DNA of 64,000 nucleotides, taken from the NCBI GenBank assembly GCA_964457945.1, contig CAYWFX010000004.1, forward strand, positions 124,001 to 188,000. The letters run 5' to 3'. A model generated the notes under the pieces. It had not been told where the DNA came from. It saw only the letters and a list, made by a program, of their open reading frames with translations, and searched no databases. This DNA comes from PHAA01 sp964457945. GTDB lineage: Bacteria; Bacillota; Syntrophomonadia; Syntrophomonadales; Syntrophomonadaceae. Position numbers and translations under genes: made by a program. Of the stretch, positions 35,427 through 45,282 are shown piece by piece (position 1 is the stretch's first letter; every line of letters begins with the position of its first letter).

Positions 35427-36701
35427 TTGATTGATAGTTGGAGTCTTAGCAATGGTGCAAAACTTGTAGTTGAAGACATACCTTATTTGAAGTCCGCTGC
35501 CATAGGAGTATATATAAGAGTTGGCTCACGCAATGAAATACCCAGCCTGGCGGGAGCAAGTCACTTTATAGAGCATATGCTTTTTAAGGGTACAGCAAAG
35601 AGGACGGCTCGGGAAATAGCGGAAAGCTTCGAAAGTATTGGCGGTCAGCTAAATGCCTTTACCTCCAAAGAACATACCTGCGTATATGCCCGTACCCTAG
35701 ATGAAGATATATACTCGGCTATGGAAATCGTTTTTGATATGCTTTTCAATTCTCAGTTGACTGAAAAGGATTTTAATACGGAAAGAAACGTCGTTATCGA
35801 AGAAATTAACATGTATGAAGATACCCCTGATGAACTTATTCATGATGTATTTGCCCGCAAATTTTGGGAAGGACATCCCATGGGCTTTTCTATCCTGGGT
35901 ACTATGGATACCATTTCTAATATGAATCGGGACGAGCTGTTTCGGTTTTATAAAAAATATTATGTACCTGCCAATATGGTTATTTCCGTAGCAGGTAATG
36001 TGGACAATGCAAAAATAAGAGAGTTCATAGAAAGTGCATTGGAATCTCGAAAGGTTGATTTTCCCGTCTTTTTACAGGAGAAACCTGCAGAAGTATCCCC
36101 TTTTATCAATCTTCTTCCCAAGGAAGTAGAGCAAGTGCAGATTTGCCTGGGAGTACCCGGGATATCATACAATAATGAAGATAGGTATACTCAGAATGTT
36201 ATGAACAGCATTTTAGGAGGAGGCATGAGTTCCCGGCTTTTTCAAAAACTTAGAGAGGAGTTGGGACTAGCTTATTCCGTCTATTCCTACCCGTCCAGCT
36301 ATTCTGATACAGGCCTGTATAGCATATATATTGGCACTGGCCCAGATAAAGTGGGGAAATTCTGTGCTGCATTATATGAACAAATAGACGATTTTATTAA
36401 GCATGGGGTGAAGGATGAGGAGATAACCCGTACTCAGAAGTTGATGAAATCCTCGATTTCTTTGGGTTTGGAAAGTGTCATGAATCGGATGACTCGATTG
36501 GCAAAATCTATGATGATGTATGGTGAGATAGTTAGTCCGGAAGAAATAATCGAAAGAGTTTATGCAGTAAAACCTATTATGATACAAGAAATGGCTCACC
36601 GGATTTTTAAACCAGAACTATTTTCCCTCGCAGCGATTGGAGATAAAGAAGTCCTGCCGCTTGTGGAACAGGAATTTCAGAAATGGTGGGGGAATAGATA
36701 A
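35427..36701 (+). CDS. mlpA: M16 family zinc peptidase (MlpA type)
   Basis: A 424-residue cytoplasmic processing-type protease. The inverted zinc motif HFIEH lies at about residue 50, with the downstream glutamate in the NVVIEEINMYEDTPDELIHD region, and a second, inactive half carries the LGGGMSSRLFQKLREELGLAYSVYS signature. TTG 35427 has GGAGG eight bases upstream; the ATG at 35412 overlaps that site. Same position as mlpA in Bacillus (pnp-ylxY-mlpA-ymxH). Overlaps dut by one base. Confidence 0.92.
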   Translation: MIDSWSLSNGAKLVVEDIPYLKSAAIGVYIRVGSRNEIPSLAGASHFIEHMLFKGTAKRTAREIAESFESIGGQLNAFTSKEHTCVYARTLDEDIYSAMEIVFDMLFNSQLTEKDFNTERNVVIEEINMYEDTPDELIHDVFARKFWEGHPMGFSILGTMDTISNMNRDELFRFYKKYYVPANMVISVAGNVDNAKIREFIESALESRKVDFPVFLQEKPAEVSPFINLLPKEVEQVQICLGVPGISYNNEDRYTQNVMNSILGGGMSSRLFQKLREELGLAYSVYSYPSSYSDTGLYSIYIGTGPDKVGKFCAALYEQIDDFIKHGVKDEEITRTQKLMKSSISLGLESVMNRMTRLAKSMMMYGEIVSPEEIIERVYAVKPIMIQEMAHRIFKPELFSLAAIGDKEVLPLVEQEFQKWWGNR

Positions 36702-37138
36702 TGAAGGTAATGATTAACCGAGTTCATTCTTTTGATTTACCCTTACCGCGTTATATGACTTCCGGTTCAGCAGGTTTAGATATCTATGCAGCCAATGGGG
36801 AAGATCTAACCATAGGGATCGGAGAACGGGTGCTGGTACCCACTGGTATAGCCATTGCTCTGCCGAATGATTATGAGGCGCAGATCCGTCCCCGGAGCGG
36901 ATTGGCATTAAAACATGGTTTGACCTTGCTGAATACGCCTGGAACTATTGATTCCGATTATCGGGGTGAAATCAAGCTAATTGTTATAAATTTGGGGGAC
37001 AAAGAGTATACATTAAAAAGAGGTGAAAGGGTTGCCCAGATGGTTTTTGCCCGGGTGATAAAGCCAGAGATCCTGGAAGTGGAGATCTTGGACGGAACCG
37101 ATCGGGGAGGAGGAGGTTTTGGGCATACCGGAGTTTAG
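36701..37138 (+). CDS. dut: dUTP diphosphatase
   Basis: Trimeric dUTPase, 145 residues, converting dUTP to dUMP. All five motifs are visible: AGLDIYA, RPRSGLALKHG, NTPGTIDSDYRGE, RGERVAQMVF and the C-terminal GTDRGGGGFGHTG. ATG 36701 overlaps the stop of the M16 protease gene, so the two are coupled. Confidence 0.96.
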   Translation: MKVMINRVHSFDLPLPRYMTSGSAGLDIYAANGEDLTIGIGERVLVPTGIAIALPNDYEAQIRPRSGLALKHGLTLLNTPGTIDSDYRGEIKLIVINLGDKEYTLKRGERVAQMVFARVIKPEILEVEILDGTDRGGGGFGHTGV

Positions 37139-37151
37139 GGGGGATAGATAG

Positions 37152-37421
37152 GTGCGTCTTAATGAACTGGTGGGCAAGGAAATGGTAAACATTTATGATG
37201 GAATGCGTATGGGAACAGTGGGTGAATCAGATATGATGGTAGACCAAGAAACCGGTAAGATTGTATCTATAATACTGCCCAACAAGGGAAATATGCTAAA
37301 CTTCTGGACGGATAGACAGAAGCTGGTGATACCTTGGGAGGCGGTCAAGAAAATCGGTCGGGAAGTTATTGTGGTAGATCTGGATCATACTCACATGAGA
37401 TTAAAAAATAATTCGATATGA
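37152..37421 (+). CDS. ymxH: YlmC/YmxH family PRC-barrel sporulation protein
   Basis: An 89-residue PRC-barrel protein of the YlmC/YmxH family (LNELVGKEMVNIYDGMRMGTVGESDMMVDQETG). It follows dut by 13 bases and sits where ymxH lies in Bacillus, near late sporulation genes. GTG 37152 follows GGGGGGAT. Its function is not well defined. Confidence 0.85.
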   Translation: MRLNELVGKEMVNIYDGMRMGTVGESDMMVDQETGKIVSIILPNKGNMLNFWTDRQKLVIPWEAVKKIGREVIVVDLDHTHMRLKNNSI

Positions 37422-37445
37422 TACATAACTAATACGAGCTAAATA

Positions 37446-37475
37446 TAACCCTGCTGGGATTTGTAAGCAGGGTTA
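37446..37475. terminator. Bidirectional terminator between ymxH and the kinase cluster
   Basis: TAACCCTGCT (37446-37455) pairs with AGCAGGGTTA (37466-37475) around ten bases, with TTATTC on the plus side and an A-rich flank giving U on the minus side. It serves the converging ymxH and response regulator genes. Confidence 0.75.
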
Positions 37476-37498
37476 TTATTCTTTCAAACCTGCCAGAT

Positions 37499-37912
37499 CT
37501 AATCGGGAAGCTCGCTCAAAGTCCAATAAAGGTCAATGACCCTTACTACCTCAACAAACTGTTTATAATCAACTGGTTTTACCATATAACCTGCAGCTCC
37601 CAGGTTGAAGCTTTGGATTCTATCCCATTCCTCATGGGATGTTGTCAATACAATGACTGGAATCATTTTTAGATTAGCGTCGTTTTTAGCGGCTTTAAGA
37701 AATTCAATACCGTTCATTCTTGGCATATTTAAATCCAGCAGAATAATACATGGTTTTAAATTACTCTCATTTCTCAAAAATTCCAGGGCCTCTTCTCCAT
37801 TTTCTGTTCTAATTAACTTGTTGGTAATCTTAATGTCTTTTAGAGCTCTATTAACGGTCATGGCATCGACCTGGTCGTCTTCAACCAGCAGAATTGGTTT
37901 TTTACTGCGCAC
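37499..37912 (-). CDS. Single-domain response regulator (Rcp1-like)
   Basis: A 137-residue stand-alone receiver domain. The acidic pair is in ILLVEDDQVD, the phospho-acceptor Asp in CIILLDLNMPRMNG, Thr in VIVLTTSH and Lys in GYMVKPVD. This type usually pairs with phytochrome-like kinases whose dimerisation helix resembles that of the preceding gene. GTG at 37912 lies behind AAGGAGG; the frame upstream of it is not coding. It has no output domain. Transcribed last in the four-gene minus-strand cluster, 19 bases after the PocR kinase. Confidence 0.9.
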   Translation of the reverse strand: MRSKKPILLVEDDQVDAMTVNRALKDIKITNKLIRTENGEEALEFLRNESNLKPCIILLDLNMPRMNGIEFLKAAKNDANLKMIPVIVLTTSHEEWDRIQSFNLGAAGYMVKPVDYKQFVEVVRVIDLYWTLSELPD

Positions 37913-37931
37913 TTTTCTTCCTCCTTGATAT

Positions 37932-40715
37932 TTAGGGTGCCGATGATGGCAATGTAAAACAAAAAGTTGTCCCTTGACCAAGCTGTGATTCAACCCAGAC
38001 CGTACCATTATATAACTCCACAATTTTTTTGACAATGGTTAATCCTATACCGGTGCTCTCAAATTCATCACGGGCTTGAAGAGTTTGGAAAATAGTGAAT
38101 ATTTTGTCAAAATATTTGGCATCTATACCTGGACCATTATCGGCAATTTTGAATAGCCAGTAGTCGCCCCGTTTTTCACAGGTTACTTTGACTTGTCCGA
38201 ACGGTTTGTCCATATATTTGATAGCGTTGCTGATTAGATTTTCGAAAATTTGTTGGATACGGGTTTTTTCTAATATCAAGGTAGGCATATCGTTACCGAT
38301 AATTATGGAGATATTATCCGGGGGCGACAGCATTTCTATAACATCAATTAGGATTAAGTTTAGGTTAACCTCCGTTCTAGTCTCATTCTTAGAGCCTACC
38401 TTAGAATATACCAGTATTCCTTCCAAGAGGTTATGCATGCGCTCGACTCGGCTCATAAGCATATTCAAATGCAGCTGGCCTTCTTCGTCAAATTTATCAA
38501 CATAATCAAGGTAAAGCCATTCTGCCAGGGACCGAATACCCCGCAGGGGTGCTTTTAAATCGTGGGAAACGATGTAAGCAAAATCCTTGAGTTCTCGGTT
38601 GCTTGCTTCTAGTTCCTGTAAGAGTTCTCGTGTCTTTTGCTCGGCATAGCGGTATTCAGTTATATCTTCCCCAATGCCTGCAAATCCAGCGCTGCTTCCA
38701 TTCGGATTAAGCAGCAGAGTATTGCTCCATAGAATCTTCCGCCGCTCGCCGGTTTTGGTTAGAATTTCGCTCTCCCCATAGGCGGGGGCAATTTTTCGTT
38801 CTAGACTCTTGTTGATTATACGACGATCCCGGTCACGGATATCGGCTGGAATAAAAGTATCAGCCCAGTTATGACCCAGAATCTCATTTCGATTCCAACC
38901 TGTCAATTCGAGCATAAAATCGTTGCAGAAGGTTATATTGCCGTGAGTATCCATTGAGCCAGCCACCAGCTTGACACCTCCCAACATCTCACGAAACCGT
39001 CGTTCTGATTCCCTCAGGGCTTTTTCAGCCTGCTTGCGATTAGTTGTATCCACGGCAAGACCAACATAGTATACTGGATTGCCTGCTTTATCTTTAACTG
39101 CTGCACCACTGGAGGTGTGCCAGCGCCAGCTGCCATCAAGGTGTTTGACTCGGTATTCTACTCCTTTTTGGGGGTTTCCGGTAGTAAAAATTCTTTCCAT
39201 AAAGCTTCTACACTGGGAAACATCATCGGGATGAACAAAAGCTTCAAATGAATGGCCTTCCACCTCAGCAATATCGTGCCCCAGGTGTTCTGTCCAGCCG
39301 GGTGAAACAAAAGTAAACTTTCCTTCAAAAGATAGTGAATAGATAATTCCGTTGACATTTTCAAACATAATGCGCAGTTCTGACTCGCTTTCGCGCAATC
39401 GTTCTTCAATAATCCGCTGCTGGGTAATATCAGTTCCAGCACCTATGACATAATTAGCTGAACCCTGCTCACCAACAAGAAAGGTGAGTGTCCAGCTTAT
39501 AAGCCGGCGTTTCCCATCTTTAGTCAGCCAGTGGTTCTCAAACTTTTGCTTCAAACCGGGCGAATCCCAGTTGATCACTGGTTTGTCGAAAAAAGATTTG
39601 GAATGCTCTATATCTTCCGGGGCCAGCATATCCCAGATAAATTTGCCTTTCACATCATTAAAACTATACCCGGTAATCTGTTCACATGCCTGGTTAAACC
39701 GAATGATGGCCCCTTCCTGGTCACAAACTACGATTAAGTTTCCGGCAGTGTCAAGTAAGGCAGCGTTTAAATTTCGTTCTTCTTGCAGTTTGATTTCCGC
39801 TAGTTTACGTTCGGTTATATCGGTAGAGATACCGGTCATGCGGCGCGGATGGTTGTATTTATCTCTAGCTACCACTTTACCGCGCCCCTCAACCCATTTC
39901 CATTCTCCGGATTTGGTCAAAAGCCGATATTCGGCTTCATATTGTAGGGTATTTCCTTGGAGGTGATTACTAATACGCTTTCTCACGGCAGGTCTATCTT
40001 CAGTATGGATTAGGTTCTTCCAGGACTGGAAACTCGGCTTAATCTCTCCCTCGGAGTATCCCAGCATCTTATACCAGCTGGGGCTATAATAAAATCCATC
40101 TGTTTCAAAATTCCAGTCCCAATAACCACTGTTACTGCCTTCCAAAACTAAACTAAGGCATTTCTCACTTTCCGTTGCTATTTTACCGGCAGCCTCCAAT
40201 TCGTTTATGCGCTGTAAGCCCATAGTGGATAAAATTTGGGCTAACTGTGCGTAAAATGCCATGGTTGCTTCCACATGATCTTCAGAAATAATGGGAACAC
40301 GGCGGAGGGCATCAATATAGGCGGATTCGTCAAAACCGAATTCCTGTGCCTGATGAAGAAAGAATTCCTCATCAGGTGGTTCGGTTAAAAACTGCCCGGT
40401 AAAGAAGGTGCCTAAATGATGGTTATCTACCATAATAGGAACCGCACAATCCATAAGACCATTTAGGCATTTGTAGAGTATGTAAGGCTTTTCGAACAGG
40501 TGCTCTTTGAGATATTGGTCACTCTGTCTGCACCGACACTCCGTCTGCGGACAAAACCGGTGAAATTTAGTACAAATATCCTGCCAACCTACAGCGAGCA
40601 GAATTGTCCCATCCAAATCAACAATTGCGGCCACCATCCCGCTGAAATTATGAAAATTTTCCATAAGCTTTTGCAGCAGCGGTATATCTAAGATCTCATT
40701 CAAATGATAACGCAA
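37932..40715 (-). CDS. PocR-domain, multi-PAS sensor histidine kinase
   Basis: A 927-residue kinase with no membrane segment seen. In order it has a PocR sensor domain (about 1-175, with cysteines in ICTKFHRFCPQTECRCRQS and YKCLNGLMDCA) and four PAS domains with PAC tails (about 195-700, ends marked by DITERKLAE, DITQQRIIEERL, DTTNRKQAEKAL, DITEYRYAE). A phytochrome-type HisKA follows (His in YIVSHDLKAPLRGIRSLAEWL), then HATPase_c (NLISNAIKY, DNGPGID, GIGLTIVKK). TTG 40715 follows AAGGAGAT. PocR domains bind small ligands or redox cofactors; which one is unknown here. Its likely partner is the next receiver gene. Confidence 0.87.
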   Translation of the reverse strand: MRYHLNEILDIPLLQKLMENFHNFSGMVAAIVDLDGTILLAVGWQDICTKFHRFCPQTECRCRQSDQYLKEHLFEKPYILYKCLNGLMDCAVPIMVDNHHLGTFFTGQFLTEPPDEEFFLHQAQEFGFDESAYIDALRRVPIISEDHVEATMAFYAQLAQILSTMGLQRINELEAAGKIATESEKCLSLVLEGSNSGYWDWNFETDGFYYSPSWYKMLGYSEGEIKPSFQSWKNLIHTEDRPAVRKRISNHLQGNTLQYEAEYRLLTKSGEWKWVEGRGKVVARDKYNHPRRMTGISTDITERKLAEIKLQEERNLNAALLDTAGNLIVVCDQEGAIIRFNQACEQITGYSFNDVKGKFIWDMLAPEDIEHSKSFFDKPVINWDSPGLKQKFENHWLTKDGKRRLISWTLTFLVGEQGSANYVIGAGTDITQQRIIEERLRESESELRIMFENVNGIIYSLSFEGKFTFVSPGWTEHLGHDIAEVEGHSFEAFVHPDDVSQCRSFMERIFTTGNPQKGVEYRVKHLDGSWRWHTSSGAAVKDKAGNPVYYVGLAVDTTNRKQAEKALRESERRFREMLGGVKLVAGSMDTHGNITFCNDFMLELTGWNRNEILGHNWADTFIPADIRDRDRRIINKSLERKIAPAYGESEILTKTGERRKILWSNTLLLNPNGSSAGFAGIGEDITEYRYAEQKTRELLQELEASNRELKDFAYIVSHDLKAPLRGIRSLAEWLYLDYVDKFDEEGQLHLNMLMSRVERMHNLLEGILVYSKVGSKNETRTEVNLNLILIDVIEMLSPPDNISIIIGNDMPTLILEKTRIQQIFENLISNAIKYMDKPFGQVKVTCEKRGDYWLFKIADNGPGIDAKYFDKIFTIFQTLQARDEFESTGIGLTIVKKIVELYNGTVWVESQLGQGTTFCFTLPSSAP

Positions 40716-40728
40716 AGTTTTTATCTCC

Positions 40729-41484
40729 TTATTTCTCGGTATCGGGTAGAATAACTCCCATATCTGCCAGGCTTTGTTTGAATATATCCAGGGTCTTATT
40801 AAAATCGGCACAGGCATTATGAATGTCTTCAAAATCACCTTGCAGGGCAGCAATTTTTATGTGTTCGGCAATCCCCACCACTGTTCTAGCCCCTACAGTT
40901 TCAGCTGATCCTTTTAGTTTGTGCGCCAGCTCACCTATTATCTGCAAGTCGGAGTTTTTATTAATCTCATCCACTGCTTCAGTCGAAGTATTACAAAATA
41001 ATTGAGTGATATCTTGCATGAATTCCCGGTCACCGCCAGTTCGCAAGATAAGCCCATTCTTATCTAAAACACCATGATCTGACGATGTTAGCTGCAGAAT
41101 AATTTTGTGTAATTCTGTCGGATCTACAGGTTTGGCAATATATCCATCTAAACCCTCAGCCAATAAGTTCTCGCGATCTTTTTCGGAAAGGTAAGTGGTC
41201 ATTGCAACCACTGGTATATTTTGGGTGTGGCTGTTTTTCTTCATTTTTCTAGTTAGTTTAACCCCGTCAATTTTAGGCATGGAAATATCCATCAATACAA
41301 TGTCAAAGGTTTCATTGCCTAGAATAGAGAGAGCCTTCATCCCATTAACAGCCGTTTCTACCGCATACCCTTTTTGGGCTAGAAGACGGGAGATCATCAG
41401 CAGGTTTACCTGATCGTCATCTACTACCAGTGCTCTTAGAGCCCTTTGGGTATATTCGTTATCTACATCGGTGTCTTTGTACAT
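40729..41484 (-). CDS. Response regulator with C-terminal Hpt domain
   Basis: A 251-residue protein. It has a receiver domain (about 15-135: VVDDDQVN, Asp in IVLMDISMPKIDG, Lys in YIAKPVDP) followed by a histidine phosphotransfer domain (about 150-245, His in ELAHKLKGSAETVG). This places it as the middle step of a phosphorelay, between the hybrid kinase upstream and a final receiver. ATG 41484 follows GGGGAGG. It starts 112 bases after the hybrid kinase gene and ends 13 bases before the PocR kinase gene. Confidence 0.88.
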   Translation of the reverse strand: MYKDTDVDNEYTQRALRALVVDDDQVNLLMISRLLAQKGYAVETAVNGMKALSILGNETFDIVLMDISMPKIDGVKLTRKMKKNSHTQNIPVVAMTTYLSEKDRENLLAEGLDGYIAKPVDPTELHKIILQLTSSDHGVLDKNGLILRTGGDREFMQDITQLFCNTSTEAVDEINKNSDLQIIGELAHKLKGSAETVGARTVVGIAEHIKIAALQGDFEDIHNACADFNKTLDIFKQSLADMGVILPDTEK

Positions 41485-41596
41485 ATTTTTATATCCTCCC
41501 CTCATATATCTAACCATCAATTCAGCCGCTTCACAATTTAAGCAAGCTAGTCCTTTTTTTAATCTGTACCATAATATTATCTTTTTAGCAATGATT

Positions 41597-43621
41597 TTAA
41601 AGTATCCAGTAATCTAGTATCCTCTTCAATTTTAGCAATTCCACCGGTTTGCTGATATAGTCGTCCATTCCAGCCTTTAAGCACATCTCTCGATCTCCCT
41701 CCATGGCTCGAGCAGTTACGGCAATAATAGGGATATGTCGTCCCATAGATAGTTCCGACTCCCGGATGACCTGGGTAGCCTGAAAGCCATCCATACCCGG
41801 CATGTGGCAATCCATAAAAACCAGGGCATAATCATTATTTAGTACTGAATCTATTGCTTCGCGACCGTTAGTCACTAATTGCACCGAGCACCCCAGTTTA
41901 TTTAATTGAAACTGGGCTACCTTACCTGCAACTGGATCATCATCAACCAGTAAAACGGGATGTGCTGTCTGGAACAAAACTTGCTCGTGATTGCTCACGC
42001 AGGTTTGAGATTCACCATAATTCCTCAGTTGATTGTCACAGACATTCTTAGGTTCATTTTCCTTAACACAGTCATCTAATTCACTGGTAGAACGGGTAAA
42101 AGGTAATAACAAGTTAAAAGTTGACCCCTGACCCAGCGTGCTTTCAAAGCTAATAGCCCCGCCCATAGCCTCCGCCAGCCGTTTACAGATAACCAGACCC
42201 AGGCCGGATCCGCCATGCCTGCGGGTGATGGAGGCGTCGACCTGGACAAAAGGCTGAAACAGCTTATTTTGGTCATCATAGGAAATACCTGTGCCAGTAT
42301 CAGTAATGGCAAACCTGATAGTTCCTCCGTTTTGATTCTCTTCCTCCAGTGAGACCTGCAAGCTTACTTGACCCTGATCAGTAAACTTGATAGCGTTTGT
42401 AGTGAGATTGATTAGAATCTGGCGCAAGCGCACAGGATCACAGTATAAATATGAGGGTATTTCTGAATCGACTAGAGTCTGAAACGACAGGTTCTTTCTA
42501 TTTGCATCCAGTGTGACGATGCGGATCAAATTATGCAAAAAAGGATTAAGTTCTAATCTGGTATTTTCTATGGTCAGGAAACCTGACTCAATTTTAGAAA
42601 CATCCAAAATATCATTAATAACTGTCAACAAATGATGACCAGAATCTAATATGGTAGCAGCAAATTCCCGCTGCTGAAAGTCTAGTTCGGTATTCAGGAG
42701 AAGCTCCGCCATACTTATCACTCCAGTCATAGGAGTTCTGATTTCGTGGCTCATGTTAGCTAGGAAATCGCCTTTGGTACGGTTAGCGGCTTCGGCAGCT
42801 TCTCTAGCTTTTTTCAATTCCTGTTCGGCCCGTTTTCGCTCGGTGATATCACGGACTATACCGGTAATAAATAACTCAGCCTGTAATTTAAAACAGGAAA
42901 TACTTAATTCAACAGGAAACTCCTGGCCACTTTTATGGCGCCCGATTATTTCAACAGGTTTTCCAGCCAGACCTAAATGCCCGGTCGTTATTGCTAAATG
43001 AAGACCTTTCTGGTAAGCCTCATAATATCTTGACGGAGCCAGTAAAGTGTGTAACTCCTGGCCCAGAACTTCTTCAGATGAATAACCAAAAATTTGCTGG
43101 GCAGCAGAATTCCAGAAAACAATCTGTCCCTGGCTGTTCACAAGTATTATCCCATCCTGTGCTGACGCAGTAATGGCGCGGAACTTTTCCTCGCTCTGTT
43201 GAAGGGCATCTTCCGCCCTTTTGCGCTCAAAAATAGCTCTTTTTCTTTCAAGGGCTTTATCTATGGTGGTATCCAGGATATTAAGATAGTTGCGGTCAGG
43301 GTCTTTAATCATGTAATCATCAGCGCCACCTTTGATGGCTTTTACTGCAGTTTCTTCATCACCGGTTCCAGTTGTAACAATAATCGGTATATCTTTTTGT
43401 ACTATCATATCCATAATGTCAAACAGGTTACCGTCACCTAACGCAAAATCACTGATTACAACATTAAATTCCTCGTTATCCAGTATCTTAGCGGCTACCG
43501 ATACTGAATCGGCCACAGTATATTCATAGGGCAGGTTTTGTTCTTTTACTGCGCGTTTAAAGGCCATCTGATCTATAAGGTCATCTTCTATTAAAAGAAC
43601 TTTAAGCCATTCGCTTTTCAT
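41597..43621 (-). CDS. Hybrid sensor histidine kinase (REC-PAS-HisKA-HATPase-REC)
   Basis: A 674-residue soluble hybrid kinase. The N-terminal receiver (VLLIEDDLIDQ; Asp in VVISDFALGDGN) is followed by a PAS domain (about 140-265), HisKA with FLANMSHEIRTPMTGVISMAELL and HATPase_c (NLTTNAIKF, DTGTGI, GSGLGLVICKRL). It ends with a C-terminal receiver (VLLVDDDPVAG; FMDCHMPGMDG; SKPVELL). It heads the minus-strand cluster. A possible promoter lies upstream (TTGTCA at 43672-43667, TTATAA at 43648-43643). ATG 43621 follows AAGGAAGGGGGG. Confidence 0.9.
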   Translation of the reverse strand: MKSEWLKVLLIEDDLIDQMAFKRAVKEQNLPYEYTVADSVSVAAKILDNEEFNVVISDFALGDGNLFDIMDMIVQKDIPIIVTTGTGDEETAVKAIKGGADDYMIKDPDRNYLNILDTTIDKALERKRAIFERKRAEDALQQSEEKFRAITASAQDGIILVNSQGQIVFWNSAAQQIFGYSSEEVLGQELHTLLAPSRYYEAYQKGLHLAITTGHLGLAGKPVEIIGRHKSGQEFPVELSISCFKLQAELFITGIVRDITERKRAEQELKKAREAAEAANRTKGDFLANMSHEIRTPMTGVISMAELLLNTELDFQQREFAATILDSGHHLLTVINDILDVSKIESGFLTIENTRLELNPFLHNLIRIVTLDANRKNLSFQTLVDSEIPSYLYCDPVRLRQILINLTTNAIKFTDQGQVSLQVSLEEENQNGGTIRFAITDTGTGISYDDQNKLFQPFVQVDASITRRHGGSGLGLVICKRLAEAMGGAISFESTLGQGSTFNLLLPFTRSTSELDDCVKENEPKNVCDNQLRNYGESQTCVSNHEQVLFQTAHPVLLVDDDPVAGKVAQFQLNKLGCSVQLVTNGREAIDSVLNNDYALVFMDCHMPGMDGFQATQVIRESELSMGRHIPIIAVTARAMEGDREMCLKAGMDDYISKPVELLKLKRILDYWIL

Positions 43622-43642
43622 CGCAATTTCAACCCCCCTTCC

Positions 43643-43672
43643 TTATAATTAAATTTCGAGACAATATGACAA
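43643..43672 (-). promoter_or_regulatory. Possible promoter of the phosphorelay cluster
   Basis: On the minus strand, TTGTCA (43672-43667), an 18-base spacer and TTATAA (43648-43643), just upstream of the hybrid kinase start at 43621. Confidence 0.4.
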
Positions 43673-43825
43673 AATCCTCTTATTTGTTAATTGAATTAAT
43701 AATTGGCTCCTAAAGTGGCAAATAATGGTCGCATCTCCGGGCCAAAATATTTCAAAGCTACGCAAAGATTGATAATTGGTCTACAATGGTATAAGATAGT
43801 TTAAATTTCACAAGGAGGCTGAAAT

Positions 43826-45280
43826 ATGACAGATAGGTTCAGCAAGGAAGGTCTTACTTTTGATGACGTTCTTCTTATACCTGGCCATTCCGAAGTTATT
43901 CCGCACGATGTTGATATATCAACTCGCTTGACCAGAAACGTTAGGTTGGAAACCCCTATTATGAGTGCAGGGATGGATACGGTTACTGAGACTAGGATGG
44001 CTATAGCCATGGCTAGAGAAGGCGGAATTGGTATTATTCACAAGAATATGAGCATCGAAGAACAGGCTAAGATGATAGATAGGGTTAAACGCTCTGAGCA
44101 TGGAATAATTACTGATCCTTTCTTTTTATCTCCCGACCACAAGGTTAATGATGCTTTAAGGATAATGGAGCACTATCATATATCTGGGGTGCCGATAACT
44201 CTAGAGAAAAAACTGGTAGGTATACTGACCAATCGTGATCTGCGTTTTGAAACTGATTTTGATCAACCCATAAGAGACATTATGACGACTGAAAAGTTAA
44301 TTACCGCTCCGGTAGGGACGACCATGGAACAGGCCATGCAATTATTGCGCAAGTATAAAATAGAGAAGTTGCCTCTGGTGGATGACGATTATAATCTAAT
44401 GGGTCTGATAACCATTAAAGATATAGAAAAAACCCAAAAATATCCTCATGCAGCTAAGGACAAGGGAGGCCGTTTAATCGTTGGGGCGGCAGTGGGAATA
44501 GCCAGAAATACTCTGGAAAGGGTCAAGGCATTGAAAGAAGCCGGGGTTGATGTCTTGGTGGTTGATACAGCTCATGGACATTCTGAGGGCGTAATTAGAA
44601 TGGTAACCCAAATAAAAGAAAAATTTCCTGATATTGAACTGATAGCTGGCAATGTTGCAACCGGTGAGGCTACCGAAGCCCTTATAAAAGCTGGGGCTGA
44701 TGCAATAAAAGTGGGAATTGGTCCGGGTTCAATATGTACCACCAGGGTAGTGGCTGGTATTGGTGTACCCCAAATTACAGCGGTGATAGATTGCGCAGAG
44801 GCTGCTAAAAAATATGATGTGCCAATTATTGCTGATGGGGGAATAAAATATTCCGGTGACATTGCCAAGGCTATAGCCGCTGGAGCTGATGTGGTTATGC
44901 TGGGGAATCTCTTAGCAGGAACTGACGAAAGTCCAGGTGAAGAAGTCATGTTGCAAGGTCGACGTTACAAGGTATATAGAGGTATGGGCTCTATGGGGGC
45001 GATGGCGGAAGGAAGCAGTGATAGATATTTCCAGGAAGACGCGAAAAAACTGGTTCCAGAAGGAATAGAAGGACGTACTCCTTACAGGGGCTCAGTTTCT
45101 GAAACCATTTTCCAATTGGTTGGAGGTCTGCGCGCCGGTATGGGCTACTGTGGAGTGGTCAATATAGAAGAATTAAAAACTATCACTAAATTTATAAAAA
45201 TAAGTAATGCCGGATTGAGTGAGAGTCATCCTCATGATGTGTTTATAACCAAGGAAGCACCTAATTATCAGGTTTTATAG
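43826..45280 (+). CDS. guaB: Inosine-5'-monophosphate dehydrogenase
   Basis: GuaB oxidises IMP to XMP, the committed step to GTP. The 484-residue protein has a TIM barrel interrupted by two CBS domains (about residues 95-210) and the catalytic Cys in GPGSICTTR. Active-site elements GGIKYSGDIAKAI and the flap YRGMGSMGAM are present. ATG 43826 follows AAGGAGG. Confidence 0.97.
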   Translation: MTDRFSKEGLTFDDVLLIPGHSEVIPHDVDISTRLTRNVRLETPIMSAGMDTVTETRMAIAMAREGGIGIIHKNMSIEEQAKMIDRVKRSEHGIITDPFFLSPDHKVNDALRIMEHYHISGVPITLEKKLVGILTNRDLRFETDFDQPIRDIMTTEKLITAPVGTTMEQAMQLLRKYKIEKLPLVDDDYNLMGLITIKDIEKTQKYPHAAKDKGGRLIVGAAVGIARNTLERVKALKEAGVDVLVVDTAHGHSEGVIRMVTQIKEKFPDIELIAGNVATGEATEALIKAGADAIKVGIGPGSICTTRVVAGIGVPQITAVIDCAEAAKKYDVPIIADGGIKYSGDIAKAIAAGADVVMLGNLLAGTDESPGEEVMLQGRRYKVYRGMGSMGAMAEGSSDRYFQEDAKKLVPEGIEGRTPYRGSVSETIFQLVGGLRAGMGYCGVVNIEELKTITKFIKISNAGLSESHPHDVFITKEAPNYQVL

Positions 45281-45282
45281 GC

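Noticed and set aside
40500..40691. Small plus-strand open frames opposite the kinase cluster
   Set aside because: Antisense shadows without ribosome sites; the minus strand encodes conserved kinase and receiver domains.
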